Below, in pieces: positions 42,653 through 55,500 of a stretch of DNA of 64,000 bases. Each line of letters begins with the position of its first letter. Within the stretch, counting starts at the first letter, position 1. The position numbers and the translations under genes were made by a program. Source of the DNA: Acorus gramineus (taxonomy: Eukaryota; Streptophyta; Magnoliopsida; Acorales; Acoraceae). The stretch is from positions 14,891,496 to 14,955,495 of the forward strand of contig CM060857.1 of NCBI GenBank assembly GCA_030737835.1, written 5' to 3'. Under the pieces are notes generated by a model, which had not been told where the DNA came from, did not search any database, and saw only the letters and a list, made by a program, of their open reading frames with translations.

Positions 42653-45600
42653 ATGCACGCCGCCCTCTCCTCCTCCCTATCCCCACTCCACCACCGCCTC
42701 CCCCGCCACGGCCACCGCCGCCTCGTGATCCGCTCATCCGTCGCCCCACCTCCCGTCGAGCAGCCGCAGCAGCAGCACCACCAGCAGACGCAACTCCCCA
42801 AGCTGAACAAGTACAGCAGCCGCATCACGGGCCCGAAGTCCCAGGGCGGGTCTCAGGCGATCCTCTACGGCGTCGGACTCCGCGACGAGGACATGGAGAA
42901 GGCGCAGGTGGGGATATCGTCGGTCTGGTACGAGGGGAACACGTGCAACATGCACCTGAACAGGCTCGCGGAGGAGGCGAAGAAGGGGGTCGAGGAGACC
43001 GGGATGGTCGGGCTCCGGTTCAACACGATCGGGGTCAGCGACGCCATCTCCATGGGGACGAGGGGGATGTGCTTCAGCCTCCAGTCCAGGGACTTGATCG
43101 CCGATTCTATCGAAACCGTCATGTCCGCCCAGTGGTACGACGCCAACCTCTCCATCCCCGGTTGTGACAAGAACGTATGTTTTATTGTGTATCTGATGCT
43201 TTTTTTTTAATGTTCTTTGTTTTGTTTTTGGATTCTGATGTGGAACGTGTTTGGATTGCAGATGCCAGGGACGATTATGGCGATGGGTCGGCTCAACCGG
43301 CCGAGCATCATGATCTATGGTGGGACGATCAAGGTTTGTTAAAATTTGTTCCTTTTTTCCAATATTGAAATGAGTGAGTGTGTGTGTTTATTTGTGTTTT
43401 ATTAGGACACATTGTGTGGTTTAATTTAATTTTGTTAGGTGAAAAGAATTCTTTGACTGTTGTCGCTTGAGTATATTATTGGACATGGAGAGAGAGGAGG
43501 AAATAATGATCCTTTGAGATTTATAGTCAGGGAATGCAAAATTTATATTCTTAACTCATTCCCTCAAAATGTTTTAGGATTGCATTAGTGTTTGTTTTAA
43601 CATTATGGCATTGACTTTTCTTGGCTCAGTCCGTGCTGAAAAAAATATTATGTATGCAATGACCGAAAACCCTGCCACACCAGATATGTCTTAAGGGTCT
43701 GTTTGAAAACACAGATTGAAAAATAGCTTTTGGAATAAAGCTGCTTTTTAAGATAATTTTAGACGTTGACTTTTTTAGGATGCTTTTTTTAAAATCAGGA
43801 ATCAATATTTGAAAGGAGTTTAATGTTTGGCAGAGAAAGTTGCTTTTCAATTCAAAAAATCGATTCCGATCAAAAAGCGTTGTTTCTGAGCTTTTTAAAA
43901 CACAGATTTCGAGGAAAAAATTAAAAGGAATCCAGCTTCCGATTCTGCAAAAAGCTGCCCCGTTTGGCTGCACGCTTTTAGCTTTTCAGCTTTTCAAAAA
44001 GCAAAAGCGCGCCGAATCGCGCAACCAAACGGGGCCTAAGAGTTTCTTTGGAAATCCAACTGGTAGGATTACATTTTTATTTCTCTGGATGTTCACATGA
44101 TTATGTGTAGCCAGCAGATTTATTACTGACAGATTCTGTTTATTTGAGGCTGTCATCATTTTTTTATTTTGCAATTGAAATCATCTCTTTCGTGGTAGTA
44201 CATATCACATATGCATAAAATTAAACTCTAGTTTTTTTGAACAAATTGTAACTATTTAACCTTTGAGCTTTATATCAGGGAGGCTCTCTACAATTTTATT
44301 GGGGTTGTGGACACTGGTTATCTTTTCATTGTCAGTAGCGAAATTATTGGTTGACATGAGACAGGACTCTGAGTGGTTGGTTTTTTTTTTTCTTCTTCCA
44401 TATATGAGGAAATAGAGGAGGGGGCTCTTCTTGTCCAACCTTGGAAGAAATCAGCTGCATTTGTCTCGTGATTACGGTTGGTTTTCTGAATCAGTTATTG
44501 GTTGTCCAATATATGAGGAAATTATTGGTTGTCCAATGTCTTCTACTTCTGGTTGGGAGGGAAGAGGGATTATAAACTTTTGGAGTGCCTAAATAGGATA
44601 TCAACAGTATCATGGCAACAGAGCATAGGATTTCTATGACTTGCATGCCGCCTGCAATGAGGTGGCGTAGAAAGGCATAAAAGAATTCTTTAAACTGCAT
44701 GGATTTCCTGAAACAGAGGATGCTCTGTTTCTTTGGTTTAAATGTGTTGCTACCAGTCATACATCAATCAAAATTTAATTAATTTTTTTTATGAGGTTGA
44801 CTGTTGGCCATTAATCTCTCCAATAATATTTCTTCTTTTTTCTCTTGTTATGTTTTTTTCCTATGTTGTGCCAAATGCTTATGAGATGAATATTGTGATA
44901 TTGTTCACAAGATCCCTTTTTTTCCAGTTGTTGATGATAATCACTGTGTTTACTAAGAATATAATTTATTGATGCAGCCCGGCCATGTTAATGGTCAGAC
45001 GCATGACATAGTGTCTGCCTTTCAGGTATGTTGTTGAATTTATGCTTTAGAGTAGCATTTAAGAGGGCCTTTTTTCTTCTCATCATGGTAGTGTTGGTTT
45101 ATAAACACTTTGATCTATCAAACATAATGTACGTAGGTTAATGTTTTGCATACGTGGCTATTACGTGGCTGTTACATCATTGATTACATCTTGAACCTAA
45201 GTTCTACAACTCATATGGAAACTGTTTTTTTTTTTTTTTTTTTTTTGTGTATTAATTTGATATCCTTTTTTGTGGCATGATTTGCTAGTTATTTTTTTTC
45301 TTTGAAAACGGTTAACCTTGCCACCAGAAGAGGGGAGAAACTGATCTTTGCAAGTTTTAATCCTATCATCTACAAAATTCAATTTAGCACTAGTGTTATA
45401 TTGATATGATTTGCAGGTCTATGGAGAGTATGTTAGTGGATCCATCAGTGAAGACCAAAGAATGAGTGTGGTGCGCAATTCATGCCCGGGAGCAGGGGCA
45501 TGTGGTGGCATGTATACTGCCAACACTATGGCTTCTGCCATTGAAACAATGGGCATGACACTTCCCTTCAGGTAGCCTGCTCATGCTGGTATGATTGCAT

Positions 45601-48600
45601 CCGAGATTTTAAATAATGTAAAGCCAATCGAGGCTGACCCAGAATATAAATGAAAACCTTCTCTCTGCCACTCTGCAAACAGCATGTTGAATGTGAAGGC
45701 CATTTTTCTCATATTTATTTTTTCCTTTGATATATGGAAAGCTCTTCAATACCAGCTGAAGATCCATTAAAGTTGGATGAGTGTCGCTTAGCTGGGAGGT
45801 ATCTATTGGATTTGCTAAAGATGGATTTGAAACCACGAGACATTATCACTGAAAAATCATTGCGGAATGCAATGGTTATTGTCATGGCCCTTGGTGGTTC
45901 TACCAATGCTGTGTTGCATTTGATTGCCATTGCTAGGTGGGAACACTCTTTAATGTCTTTATACCATACATAATGTCTTTTGGTGATTGCTGATTGTTAT
46001 CTTCCTGGTAGGTCTGTTGGGCTGCACTTAACTCTTGATGATTTCCAGAGAGTCAGTGATGAAGTCCCTTTCCTTGCTGATCTTAAGCCTAGTGGTAAAT
46101 ATGTCATGGAAGATCTACACAAGGTATAATATCTAACTGAATTTGATACATTTGCACACATTATTAATGTACAGAAGGAGTAATATTTTTTATTTTATTT
46201 TAATATATGTAGTGCATTGTCAGATTTAAAGATTATCTGTCTTTATCATAGATTCACACGATTTTTCATGTATGCGTAGGTTGGAGGTACACCTGCAGTT
46301 ATACGTTTCCTTTTGGAAGAAGATTTTTTGGAAGGGGACTGCATTACTGGTATGATTATTCTCTGGCAAATGATTCATTTCCCCTTTGATTTAAATATAA
46401 CAAGAAGACTCCTTTTCCAGTCACAGGAAAAACCCTTGCAGAAAATGCGAAGGTCTTCCCTCGGTTGTCTGAGGGTCAGGTACGTAGTAGATTCGTTGCT
46501 TCACTATATGTGGTCTTTGCTTGTTGAATAAACTGACCAATTTGCTGATTCTATACTATTCCAGCAAATAATAAGACCATTGGGAAACCCCATCAAGACA
46601 ACCGGCCACATCCAGATATTATATGGGAATCTTGCGCCAGAGGGTTCTGTTGCGAAGATCACTGGGAAAGAAGGCTTATTTTTCTCAGGTGTACTACCTG
46701 TTTCCTCTCTCTCTCTGAAGTTCAAATTGGAATTTTCCTTATTTATTCACCACGTTTATTTAGAATACTGAATTGAATCGGTAATGCAGGTCCTGCCCTT
46801 GTATTTGAAGGTGAGGAATCTATGATAGAGGCCATCTCGAAGGATCCCACAAGTTTTAAGGTATATATAGCTTATCATTTTTTTTCCAGCTGTTATAAAA
46901 ACAGGCTTGATTGGCAGCATAGTAATTCAACATTGATGTAAGATTGCAGTAGTGCAGCTTTGGCAGCTATCAACTGTCCGCAATGTCTCTATGTTAAAAG
47001 ATTTGTTCAATAATATGGATGCTGCCTCTTTTTTTTTAAATACCATCAAAATGGATGCTCAGAACATATCATGAACTTCTGATAACTTTGATTAGCATGC
47101 TCATTAAAGTGTATACCACTGATGCATTGGTTTCAAGTGTCCCCCTTCCTAATAGATATTCAGAATGCATTAGATTTCACAAGTACTTTATATTTCTCTT
47201 GTATACGTTAGGGGCTATTAGAGTTCTTTATTAATTTTTTTATTGATGGAATATTACAGTCACTAGCAGAATCAGTGTAGTTCTTCATTCTCTTAACACC
47301 CTGAGAGGTTCAATTTGGTATTATAGTATCTGGAAAAATGTAATATGTAGTTAATTAAAAGAGTTTGGTTTATTTATTGGTTGTTAGATCAATTTTACCT
47401 CTAAACCATGATTTTCTTTCAAAAAATGTGAACCAGGATTATCTTTTGAATTGTATTTCCATATATGAAAGTTGCCGTGTGGTGATGACTAAGTCTGCGT
47501 CATGACTTTTAAGTGTCACATGTGTTGTTGCAGAGTGTAAGATATATTTGTCTTTATCCCTACTCACTGGCTGATATGGAACCTCTGTATCTTGGGTAAC
47601 CTGCTAGTGAGTTATTGAGCCAAGGCAGCATGATACATAGTCAATTCATCTTTCCTCGTATCCAAGTACTCAAGTAAAGTGAAAAAATAAATAAAATAAC
47701 ATCAATGTTTGGAGAGATATATAATGATCTAATTTGAAGCATTTTAGAAACATTTTCATTGGAATACAGATCTAACTTCATGCTGCTTCTTTATCTCAAA
47801 AAAAAAAAAAAAAAAACTTCATGCTTCTTCTTGATGTTTTTTTTTTCATATATATTCTTCTTGATGTTGTTTCCTTCATATATATTTTTTTATTTCTGAT
47901 GTTCTATGGTCTGTAAATTTTGAATATGGAGATGATTTCTCATTGAAATGTTACAGAGATCCATGTCTTTCACATTTATTTTATTTTATTCTGTAGGGAA
48001 AAGTTGTGGTTATAAGAGGAGAAGGGCCCAAGGGCGGTCCAGGTATGCCAGAAATGCTTACACCTACAAGTGCCATAATGGGGGCTGGTCTTGGGAAGGT
48101 AACTTTGCGTGTTAATTGATTTTTATTTAGTTGTGGATATGATCTACTGGAGCTTCCCTTTTGGTTGTAATTGTAGTTTTCAACGGAAATGAGTATACTT
48201 TGTATATTGGCAGTCTGAATCATGTCAGGCACCCTGTATCTGTGTCAGATGCGACACACCCCTTTTTCCTTGCAAATCATAATATATCCTTTTGAAGTCC
48301 ATTATTTGATTCAAATTCATATCTGTGATCTATCTGATGAATTGCAAAAAGTATGTGCGGCAGACCAGTTCTGTTCATTGTAACCAAATATATTCTCTCA
48401 GGTTAATGGTCACAGGTAGTCAGATTGTCCATGACATGGAAAATGTATCTGAATGCTTGTCAACAAGTCTAGCTAAGAGTAAAGTGTCAGATTTTCTAGT
48501 TTGATGTGCCCTGGATTATTTCACATTAAAAGAAATATGTTATCGATGTATGTCTTGCATATAGATTTTGTACCAGAGTAAGTGTACTTGACTTGATAAA

Positions 48601-50145
48601 AGAAAGTTTATACCTTGCATTAAAAGAAGGAAGAAATTTTTTTTGCTTTTGTGGTCAGGGAATATGAAATTTTTAAGATTTATAAAATGATGTGAGATCT
48701 GATTTCTGAGTATGATATGTAGATTCATAGAGAGGAAAATCGATCCTTGCTTTTGAGCCTTTGCTCATAAAATAGATCCTTGCTTTGCCCATGTACAAGA
48801 TATATATAAAATGATATAGATCTGTTTTCTGCAAATGATATACGTCTCACTGAATGATATATCTTCTACATATTTATTTTTTTAAAGTAAAGTCCTAGAC
48901 AGTTGTGTGCTGTGTGAACTTTGCTAAATGATTGGAACTTTATGATCATCAATCTAGAGATTGAAAAATTGTTAATCATCAATCAATGAGATACTATATG
49001 TCCATAGAGCTCGCTGTATGATAATATGAGAACATAGCAAACTCCCACTACTTACTCATCTCAATCTAGATCTCACAACACAACTGAATTTCGAAACTCA
49101 ATCCTACTATTAGAGAACATAGCGTTACACAGTGTATTTCTAAACACCTATGATGTTCAATTCCTAATACTTGTGCTTCAACTCTTCACGCATATATAAA
49201 TCTCAATCAGTGTCCTCTGTCACCTGTCTTCTTTAGGTGCTATGCAACATGTCATCTCATATGAAGTGTTATTTTTTCAGTTTTAAGATTCTCTGTTTTT
49301 TTTATGTAAAAAAATTTGATGTGATTGTAGTTGCTTCTTTTCATGCAGTTACTAATTCATTCTAGATGCTGCCCAGATGCTTAATTTCCCCCATATTTTC
49401 AGGATGTTGCCTTGCTGACTGATGGTAGATTCTCAGGTGGTTCACATGGATATGTTGTTGGCCACATATGCCCAGAGGCGCAGGTTGTTTCATTACTTGA
49501 TTCATGTACTATTTTCAATCTAAAAGCTCTATCTTGCTACATGAGAACATTCCATATTCATGAGTAGCTCTGAAAGCTTCTACTGTTTATTTTGAATAGG
49601 CTAATTCTCCACCCCATCTAAACTCGTTCTATTAATTAAACTTTTTTTTTTCTCAAGGAAAGATGGGAGTTTTATAAATTAATCTTGGTTGTCTTCATCT
49701 GTTATTCCCACTCTGTAGCTTATTGGCAAGTTAAATTTAGCAAACCCGCAGTATGACTGACCTCGTGATGTAGTTAATCTGGTATGCTTCCTTTTATCAA
49801 TTAGTGTCTAATGGTAATACGGCTATGCTGTATATTTACATGTCTACAGGAAGGTGGTCCTATTGGATTGGTCCAGAACGATGATATAATTACCATCGAT
49901 GTTCATAAGAGAAGAATGGATGTCCAATTGACTGATGAGCAGTTGGCTGAGAGGAGAAGGAACTGGAGCCCACCTCCATACAAGGCTAATCGAGGTGTTC
50001 TATACAAGGTTAGCGAAATATTTCCTCAGTTCTACAATTTGTTTTTCCCATAGGTCTTGTATCACTAGATTAACTCTTTATCTTGCGCTTACAGTACATC
50101 AAGAATGTCCAATCTGCTTCAGTGGGTTGTGTGACTGATGAGTGA
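42653..50145 (+). CDS. DHAD: Dihydroxy-acid dehydratase, chloroplast
   Basis: The enzyme dehydrates 2,3-dihydroxy-isovalerate and 2,3-dihydroxy-3-methylvalerate to 2-oxo acids in valine/isoleucine (and leucine) synthesis; it is an IlvD/Edd-family Fe-S protein of the plastid. Fourteen exons: 42653-43174, 43262-43333, 44978-45025, 45417-45571, 45742-45936, 46012-46123, 46280-46349, 46421-46479, 46565-46688, 46790-46860, 47997-48098, 49403-49483, 49850-50008, 50095-50145, giving 606 aa. Residues 1 to about 45 are Ser/His/Arg/Gln-rich without acidic residues until Glu36, fitting a transit peptide; the mature part starts near [20 protein letters not shown]. Likely Fe-S ligands are Cys98 (GNTCNMHL), Cys171 (PGCDKN) and Cys243 (GACGGMYT). 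Lys173 is the probable Mg-site lysine, and RFSGGSHG (519-526) carries the catalytic Ser. Exon 1 is far richer in GC than the rest. All junctions keep frame. Confidence 0.97.
43695..44036. mobile_element. Tourist-like MITE in DHAD intron 2
   Basis: Ends GGGTCTGTTTG and the reverse complement of CAACCAAACGGGGCC are inverted; TAA flanks both sides (43692-43694 and 44037-44039). The 342-bp interior is non-coding with many AAAAGCT/AGCTTTT words able to fold back. It is a typical PIF/Harbinger miniature element. Confidence 0.75.
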
Positions 50146-51244
50146 AGATGACCATCTCTCTGTTAGTGGTAATGCTTTCTGCGACATGAGGCCTGACTAA
50201 CAACAGGTTTTTGCATTCTTAGAGAGCTTTCCAAATAAAGCGCTATTGTGGAACGGGAAGAAAATTTTGTTTGTTGTTTATTCTTCATTGTAGACTCTGT
50301 TTCCAATCACATTAACTTATTTAGTAATTAAGACGCCCTCTTTAACAGAAATTGGTGCATTGCAGGTGCATGTGTATTGTCAACAAACAAATAAGCGAAT
50401 TGGATTTGCTATGGTATGTAATAACCTGAATCCATGCTGACTTATTTCTGGCTCAGCTTGTCAAAATCCAACTCTAGAACCCATGTTTGGTTTCAATTGA
50501 GAACCTAACATGACCGGATGACCTATATCAGAGTTCAATGTCATGCAAAATTCGTAACGAGAAAACCTCAACATTTTCCTCCCATTCAAGAATTCAACAT
50601 CAACCACAGCAGAGATTTTTATGCTCTACTTGGTGGGAGATGAGTCTGGGACTGCAAAGTTCTTTTTGGCCTGTCTATCGAGTGGACTTGGGCACCAGGG
50701 ACAGCGCTAATACACGGTTTGTTTTGTAACCCGTTTATAGTTATATCATTGATGCAATACATGAAATTTCTAATTTCTAATATAGTATATTTTCACCATT
50801 GCAATATATATTCTATTATTAACAATGTTAAACTATATGCATTGAATTTGTAAAGTATGTTATTTTTTAATATAAAAAGTGTTTCATGCAGTTCAATTTT
50901 TTTTTTTTCACACATGTGAAACGGGCCTGAATAACATAACATTTTTCATTATTTTAGGGTGACGTAGTGAGTGCTTATATACATGTCAATTTTTTTTTAA
51001 AATTAAAAAACCATCACACTGTTCATGTGATTCCTTGTGCATCTAATGAAAAGGATGTTGCTTGGAAAACCTTTTGAATATAATTTTTGAATGAAGATTT
51101 TTTTTTTGAAATTCTCTTTTCCATGTGGATTCAACGTATTCCCCGCACATTCAAAGTACTCTCTCCAAAATGAATATGCGATTTTCTTTCTTCCGCTACC
51201 GTTACATCAATCATTGATTCATGTGTATTGTTTTATAAAAGGAT
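50146..51244. other. 3' flank of DHAD, no gene seen
   Basis: Holds the 3' UTR and AT-rich spacer. Nothing recognised. Confidence 0.4.
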
Positions 51245-51894
51245 TATTGTGAATTTACTCTTGTTAAATTTTAATTTTATCAAAATGTTTTGAAAAAAAC
51301 CTATAGTTAAAAAATACCCCCTCAAAAACTTTAAACGAGTGCAACTGTACTCCTATAGTACATGAATCCTAAATTAATTATGATTAAAATTTTTAACCAC
51401 ACATGTACACTGACCTAAATGCTTTTATTTTGAAAAAAATTATTTCTTCTTTTTCCTTGAAACCCTAGCCCCCCATTCAATCTAAGTTCCCCCTCAGTCT
51501 CTCTTGAAATCATAGCCCCCTCATCTGATTGCATATTGATCCCTAATCTCTCTTTCTTCATTCAAAACCCTAATCTAAACCCTAAATAATAAGAAAGAAT
51601 TGCTCATTGTAAGAGCCCTTTGATATCTATTGATGCCATTGTGGGTTTGGGAGATATGAGATGAGCTGAAAAACGTGGAAAAAGTGGATTTCAAAGAGAT
51701 GAAATGCCCTCAAATTGGTAAAGGAAGAAGAAGGTGAGATGGTTTGGACATAGGGGTTTGGGAGTTGAACTTGAGTAACTTGAGGGTATATGGGTCATTT
51801 AGACGCTTTTAACGGAATGAAAACAGAAAACATTAATCATATTAAGTGGAACTTGACCATAGGGGCAGGATTACATTCACTTAAGCTTAATGTG

Positions 51895-52172
51895 ACACGG
51901 GGTTAAGGCCTTGAGGATAAATTATCTTAATTTTAAGAGATAAAAAATATATATTTTTTGTTCATATATTCATTTATCAAAATTGAGATAAAAAGTGAGG
52001 ATAAATGTTATCCTAGTTTTTAAGTGGAACAAAATATTCTCATTTTCATTTCAAAATCGGAATAACTGTCCACAGTTTGTCTCGATTATTTTTTGTACCA
52101 CACAACGATAAATTGTCTTCATACTCATTTATTCCCATAATTACTCCTTATCCTAACACTTATCCCTTTGCG
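51895..52172 (+). mobile_element. MITE-like repeat, copy C
   Basis: Shares the order GATAAATTATC, GAGATAAAAA, GGATAAATGTTATCCTAG, CAACGATAAATTGTC and ACTTATCCCTTTGCGAA with copies B and D. Its left end is diverged or truncated. It lies head-to-tail with copy D, separated by about 10 bp. Confidence 0.65.
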
Positions 52173-52182
52173 AAGGGCTTGT

Positions 52183-52480
52183 TTGGCAATGGATTAAAGT
52201 TTCGAAGATAAATTATCCTAATTTTAGAGGATAAAAGTTTAAGAATTTTGATCATATCCACGATAAATTTGGCTAAATTGTGATTAAAAGTGGGTGTAAA
52301 TGTTATTCCAGTCTTTAGGTGGAACAAAAGATCCTCATTTTCATTTCAAAATTGGGACAACTGTCCGCAGTTTATCTCGATTATTTTTTATACTAAACGG
52401 GGATAAGCGGTCTTCCCACTCACTTATCTTCATAATTACACTTCATCCAATTACTTATTCCCTTGTTAAACCAGCCAAAG
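52183..52480 (+). mobile_element. MITE-like repeat, copy D
   Basis: The left end GGGCTTGTTTGGCAATGG and the inverted right end (GGCTGGTTTAACAAGGG read backwards) form terminal inverted repeats of about 22 bp, a GGGCTTGTTTGG start like that of Tourist-type elements. Interior as in copies B and C. Confidence 0.7.
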
Positions 52481-52575
52481 TTTTTTTTTGGGATACACCT
52501 GCACTTGCACTGTGGGTTTGTTCAAGGGTATTTTAACAAAATTAAAAGTGAATAGGGGTATACATGCAAAAAAAC

Positions 52576-55500
52576 CATTCTCTAAAAATTGCTTGTTTTA
52601 CATATACAATGCCGTTCTAATAAAGTAAAGGGTAAATATTTGGCATGATAAGTACTATTTCAATTGCTTATAATGTGTTTGATTAAAAAATCAGTCAAAT
52701 TTAGGATCACAGGATTAGAAACTGATGTAAAAACGACTGGCATATTGTATTAAAATATAATAAAATTTACATTTGTTTTCTAATCTAAATATTATAAATA
52801 ATTCCCTCATTCATGTAAGGCGAAGGCATGCATGGGTACGTGGACTCCAGTGAGCCATGGAAACACCAAAAAAGCATGGAGAGGAAAACATCCAGGGGCA
52901 TGTCATTCTTCACGAGCTTTTCATTTATTAAATTTTGGTTTGACACACACAACCCCATGCGGTCCCCGTCTAGAGAGAGAGATTATAAAGCACACACATC
53001 ACCTGTGATTAATGAATGAATATAGAGAGCACACCAATAACAGTGATTGAATGACTTAATATATATAAAAGAGAGAGAGAGAGAGAGTGACTTTGAAGTG
53101 GGAAATTTGCTTCATGCATTATATGTTTGGTCCTATTCTTTCTCACCAATGGACAACCCAATTAAAAACGACGGACGACGAACTCTTTGGCTCTTTCCAG
53201 TTTCCATCCATTCAGTGAGAGTGAAAAAAAAAAGGGTGCTGTTACACCCATATCCGGTTTCTAGCCTTCATTCTAATCTTATATGCGTAGATTTCTATCG
53301 ATGCATATGTTTATGTTAACAAGGCATATGTTTTGAAAGAATTATTTTACATTTTTTATAAATGCATCCATACAATTTATTAGAGTATATGTTTTATTTT
53401 TTATAAAAGCATGTATCTCATTAAATGAGGTATGCTATTTTTAAAAAATTCAAAATATATGTAGATTGGAATTGAGATTGCAAATGGGGCTGGATGCAAC
53501 ATTATCCAAAAAGAAACATTGGTCACGGATTTGGGACCTCAGCTCTACCAATAATAGTGGTTCTCTTTTGGTTTCTTTCAAGATTTCGATTGCACCAATA
53601 TGGTGTTGCGTGGAAGCCGTTCCCTGAAACCCTAGGTCTAAAAATCTGTCAACAATTAAACACAACAAATGAACTTATGTGGAACAACAAGATTGTCAAT
53701 TTGTCATGAATAGCATTGAGCAACTCAACGTCTAGTATAAGTTGAAAGGTTTTGGTATCGAGTCTTTGCGCGATTTATACCCTTTTATGTGTAGACAAAA
53801 ATTGAATTTTTTTTGTGGAACCAGAACACACAGACAAATATAGCCTGCCTACCTAGCTCGGTTGAAAGGTCAGCTACGGAAGACCCCTCTAATATAAAAA
53901 TAAGTTATAATAATTTTCACACACAAAGGGAAAAAAAAAAATGATTAGTTTTAAAAACTCGTGACTTTCACAATCGCATATTCTCAAGGTTGATAATGAC
54001 GATCATAGTTATTCTCCTAACAAAACAAAATACTATCTTTTATTTTGTTAATCATGCAAAACTTGATTTCTCAACTGCAAATGCTTTTGTCAACATCAAT
54101 GGGTGGTTGGTCCAAATCCTACTCCAAATTTTTTTGAATGTTAAAAAAAAACACTCCTGTTGGATGCCTCCCGTGCCCATCAAATTACATTTAGTACATC
54201 GAACCATTTAATTAATTTGGATGATTTATCACATTTGTACAGTGTAAAAAATAATCATAATTGTTTCCATTGCCTTCACAATCAACATAAAACTTTTTGC
54301 ATGTATTTTTCATATTAATAACAAAATACTTGTAAAAATATTTTCATTATTTTCATAATCTACCATATTTAGCTCATATGATTTACAAATGTCAATGTCA
54401 CATATAAAATGGAACACATGCCAACTATCTGTGAGTAATCATAACCAATTATATTTTTAGCTTTGATAATGTATCTGCATTTATTTGAAGGAGAATACTC
54501 TTGAAATCGAAGAAAATAAGTCTTAAAAGAACCATTTTTTTTTCTTTCAAACAATCATGATTTAAAAGCATATCTGACACTCGAGAGTCACGACTAAAGT
54601 TTTTCCATCTCTTTTGGTTGTCAGAAAGAATTTCATGGCAATTTTCAATGATTGAATGCAATCTGCTGATAACTTGGTCGTTCTTTAAAATTAACAAAAA
54701 TAAGAGTTCACCGGTCAAAGATTCATATACACTGAAAATGTTTGGGAGGATGTCCAACTCTTTACTTCATCGTGGCGTCGCACCCTAGCTGGTGCATGCA
54801 GCATGCGTCTAGTTGGTGGAGTGTTTCATATTGATCCGGGCTAGTTCATTCAAAATTTTGTCACATCACGGGGCTGCAGAATGGGATTCAACCCCTGTTT
54901 CTCTTTCCATGTATTTTAGTTTTCTATTGAAAATATTGATGGCTCACACATCTTGTGTTATCATTACTATTCTCCTTTCTCATCCCCTCTTTCGCTTGCG
55001 TAAGATTTAGAATGTAACATTCCTTGAAAGTTATATATAGTCTACATTTTAAAAAAAAAAAACAAAAGAAAACTTGAGTGATCATCTTTCCAACACAATA
55101 GGGTGTTTGTATTGCCCTAAAAAGGAAATTATGAAACTTAGTGAAAAATTAATTTTAATCCATAATTATAATTAAACAAGTTATCACTTTTTTTTCGCAC
55201 AATTTCGAATACATTTTTAATAATTGCGTGCACATTATTTCAAGTCATACTCTTATGAGTGTTGAACCAAACCTAATTGGTTGCCAACAAAGTTTACAAC
55301 AATGAGCTAGGTATGCAGTTCAAGTTCACCACTTATTTAACAAATAACAAAAAGGTAAAATAATACTACCTATATTTTTAATCCCTTTTTTCTTAGGCCT
55401 CTCAGTTTATTTATCATATTAAAATATTCTTCAATTAGTCATCGTTATATTTTTCAGTTCCTTCATCTAGATACCGATGTATGTGCTTGTTACGTGAAAT

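Larger units (their letters stand above)
51245..52575. mobile_element. Possible larger element with nested MITE tandem
   Basis: The left edge (AAATTTTAATTTTATCAAAATG... then GAGTGCAACTGTACTCC) reappears inverted at the right edge (CACTTGCACTGTGGG...TTTTAACAAAATTAAAAG). The two MITE-like copies at 51895-52172 and 52183-52480 lie between. The edges are diverged, so this is a tentative reading of an old inverted-repeat element invaded by MITEs. Confidence 0.35.

Noticed and set aside
54369..54757. Minus-strand ORF of about 100 codons in the gene-poor region
   Set aside because: It has no recognisable motif, no neighbouring in-frame exons and ordinary AT-rich composition, so chance is the simplest explanation.
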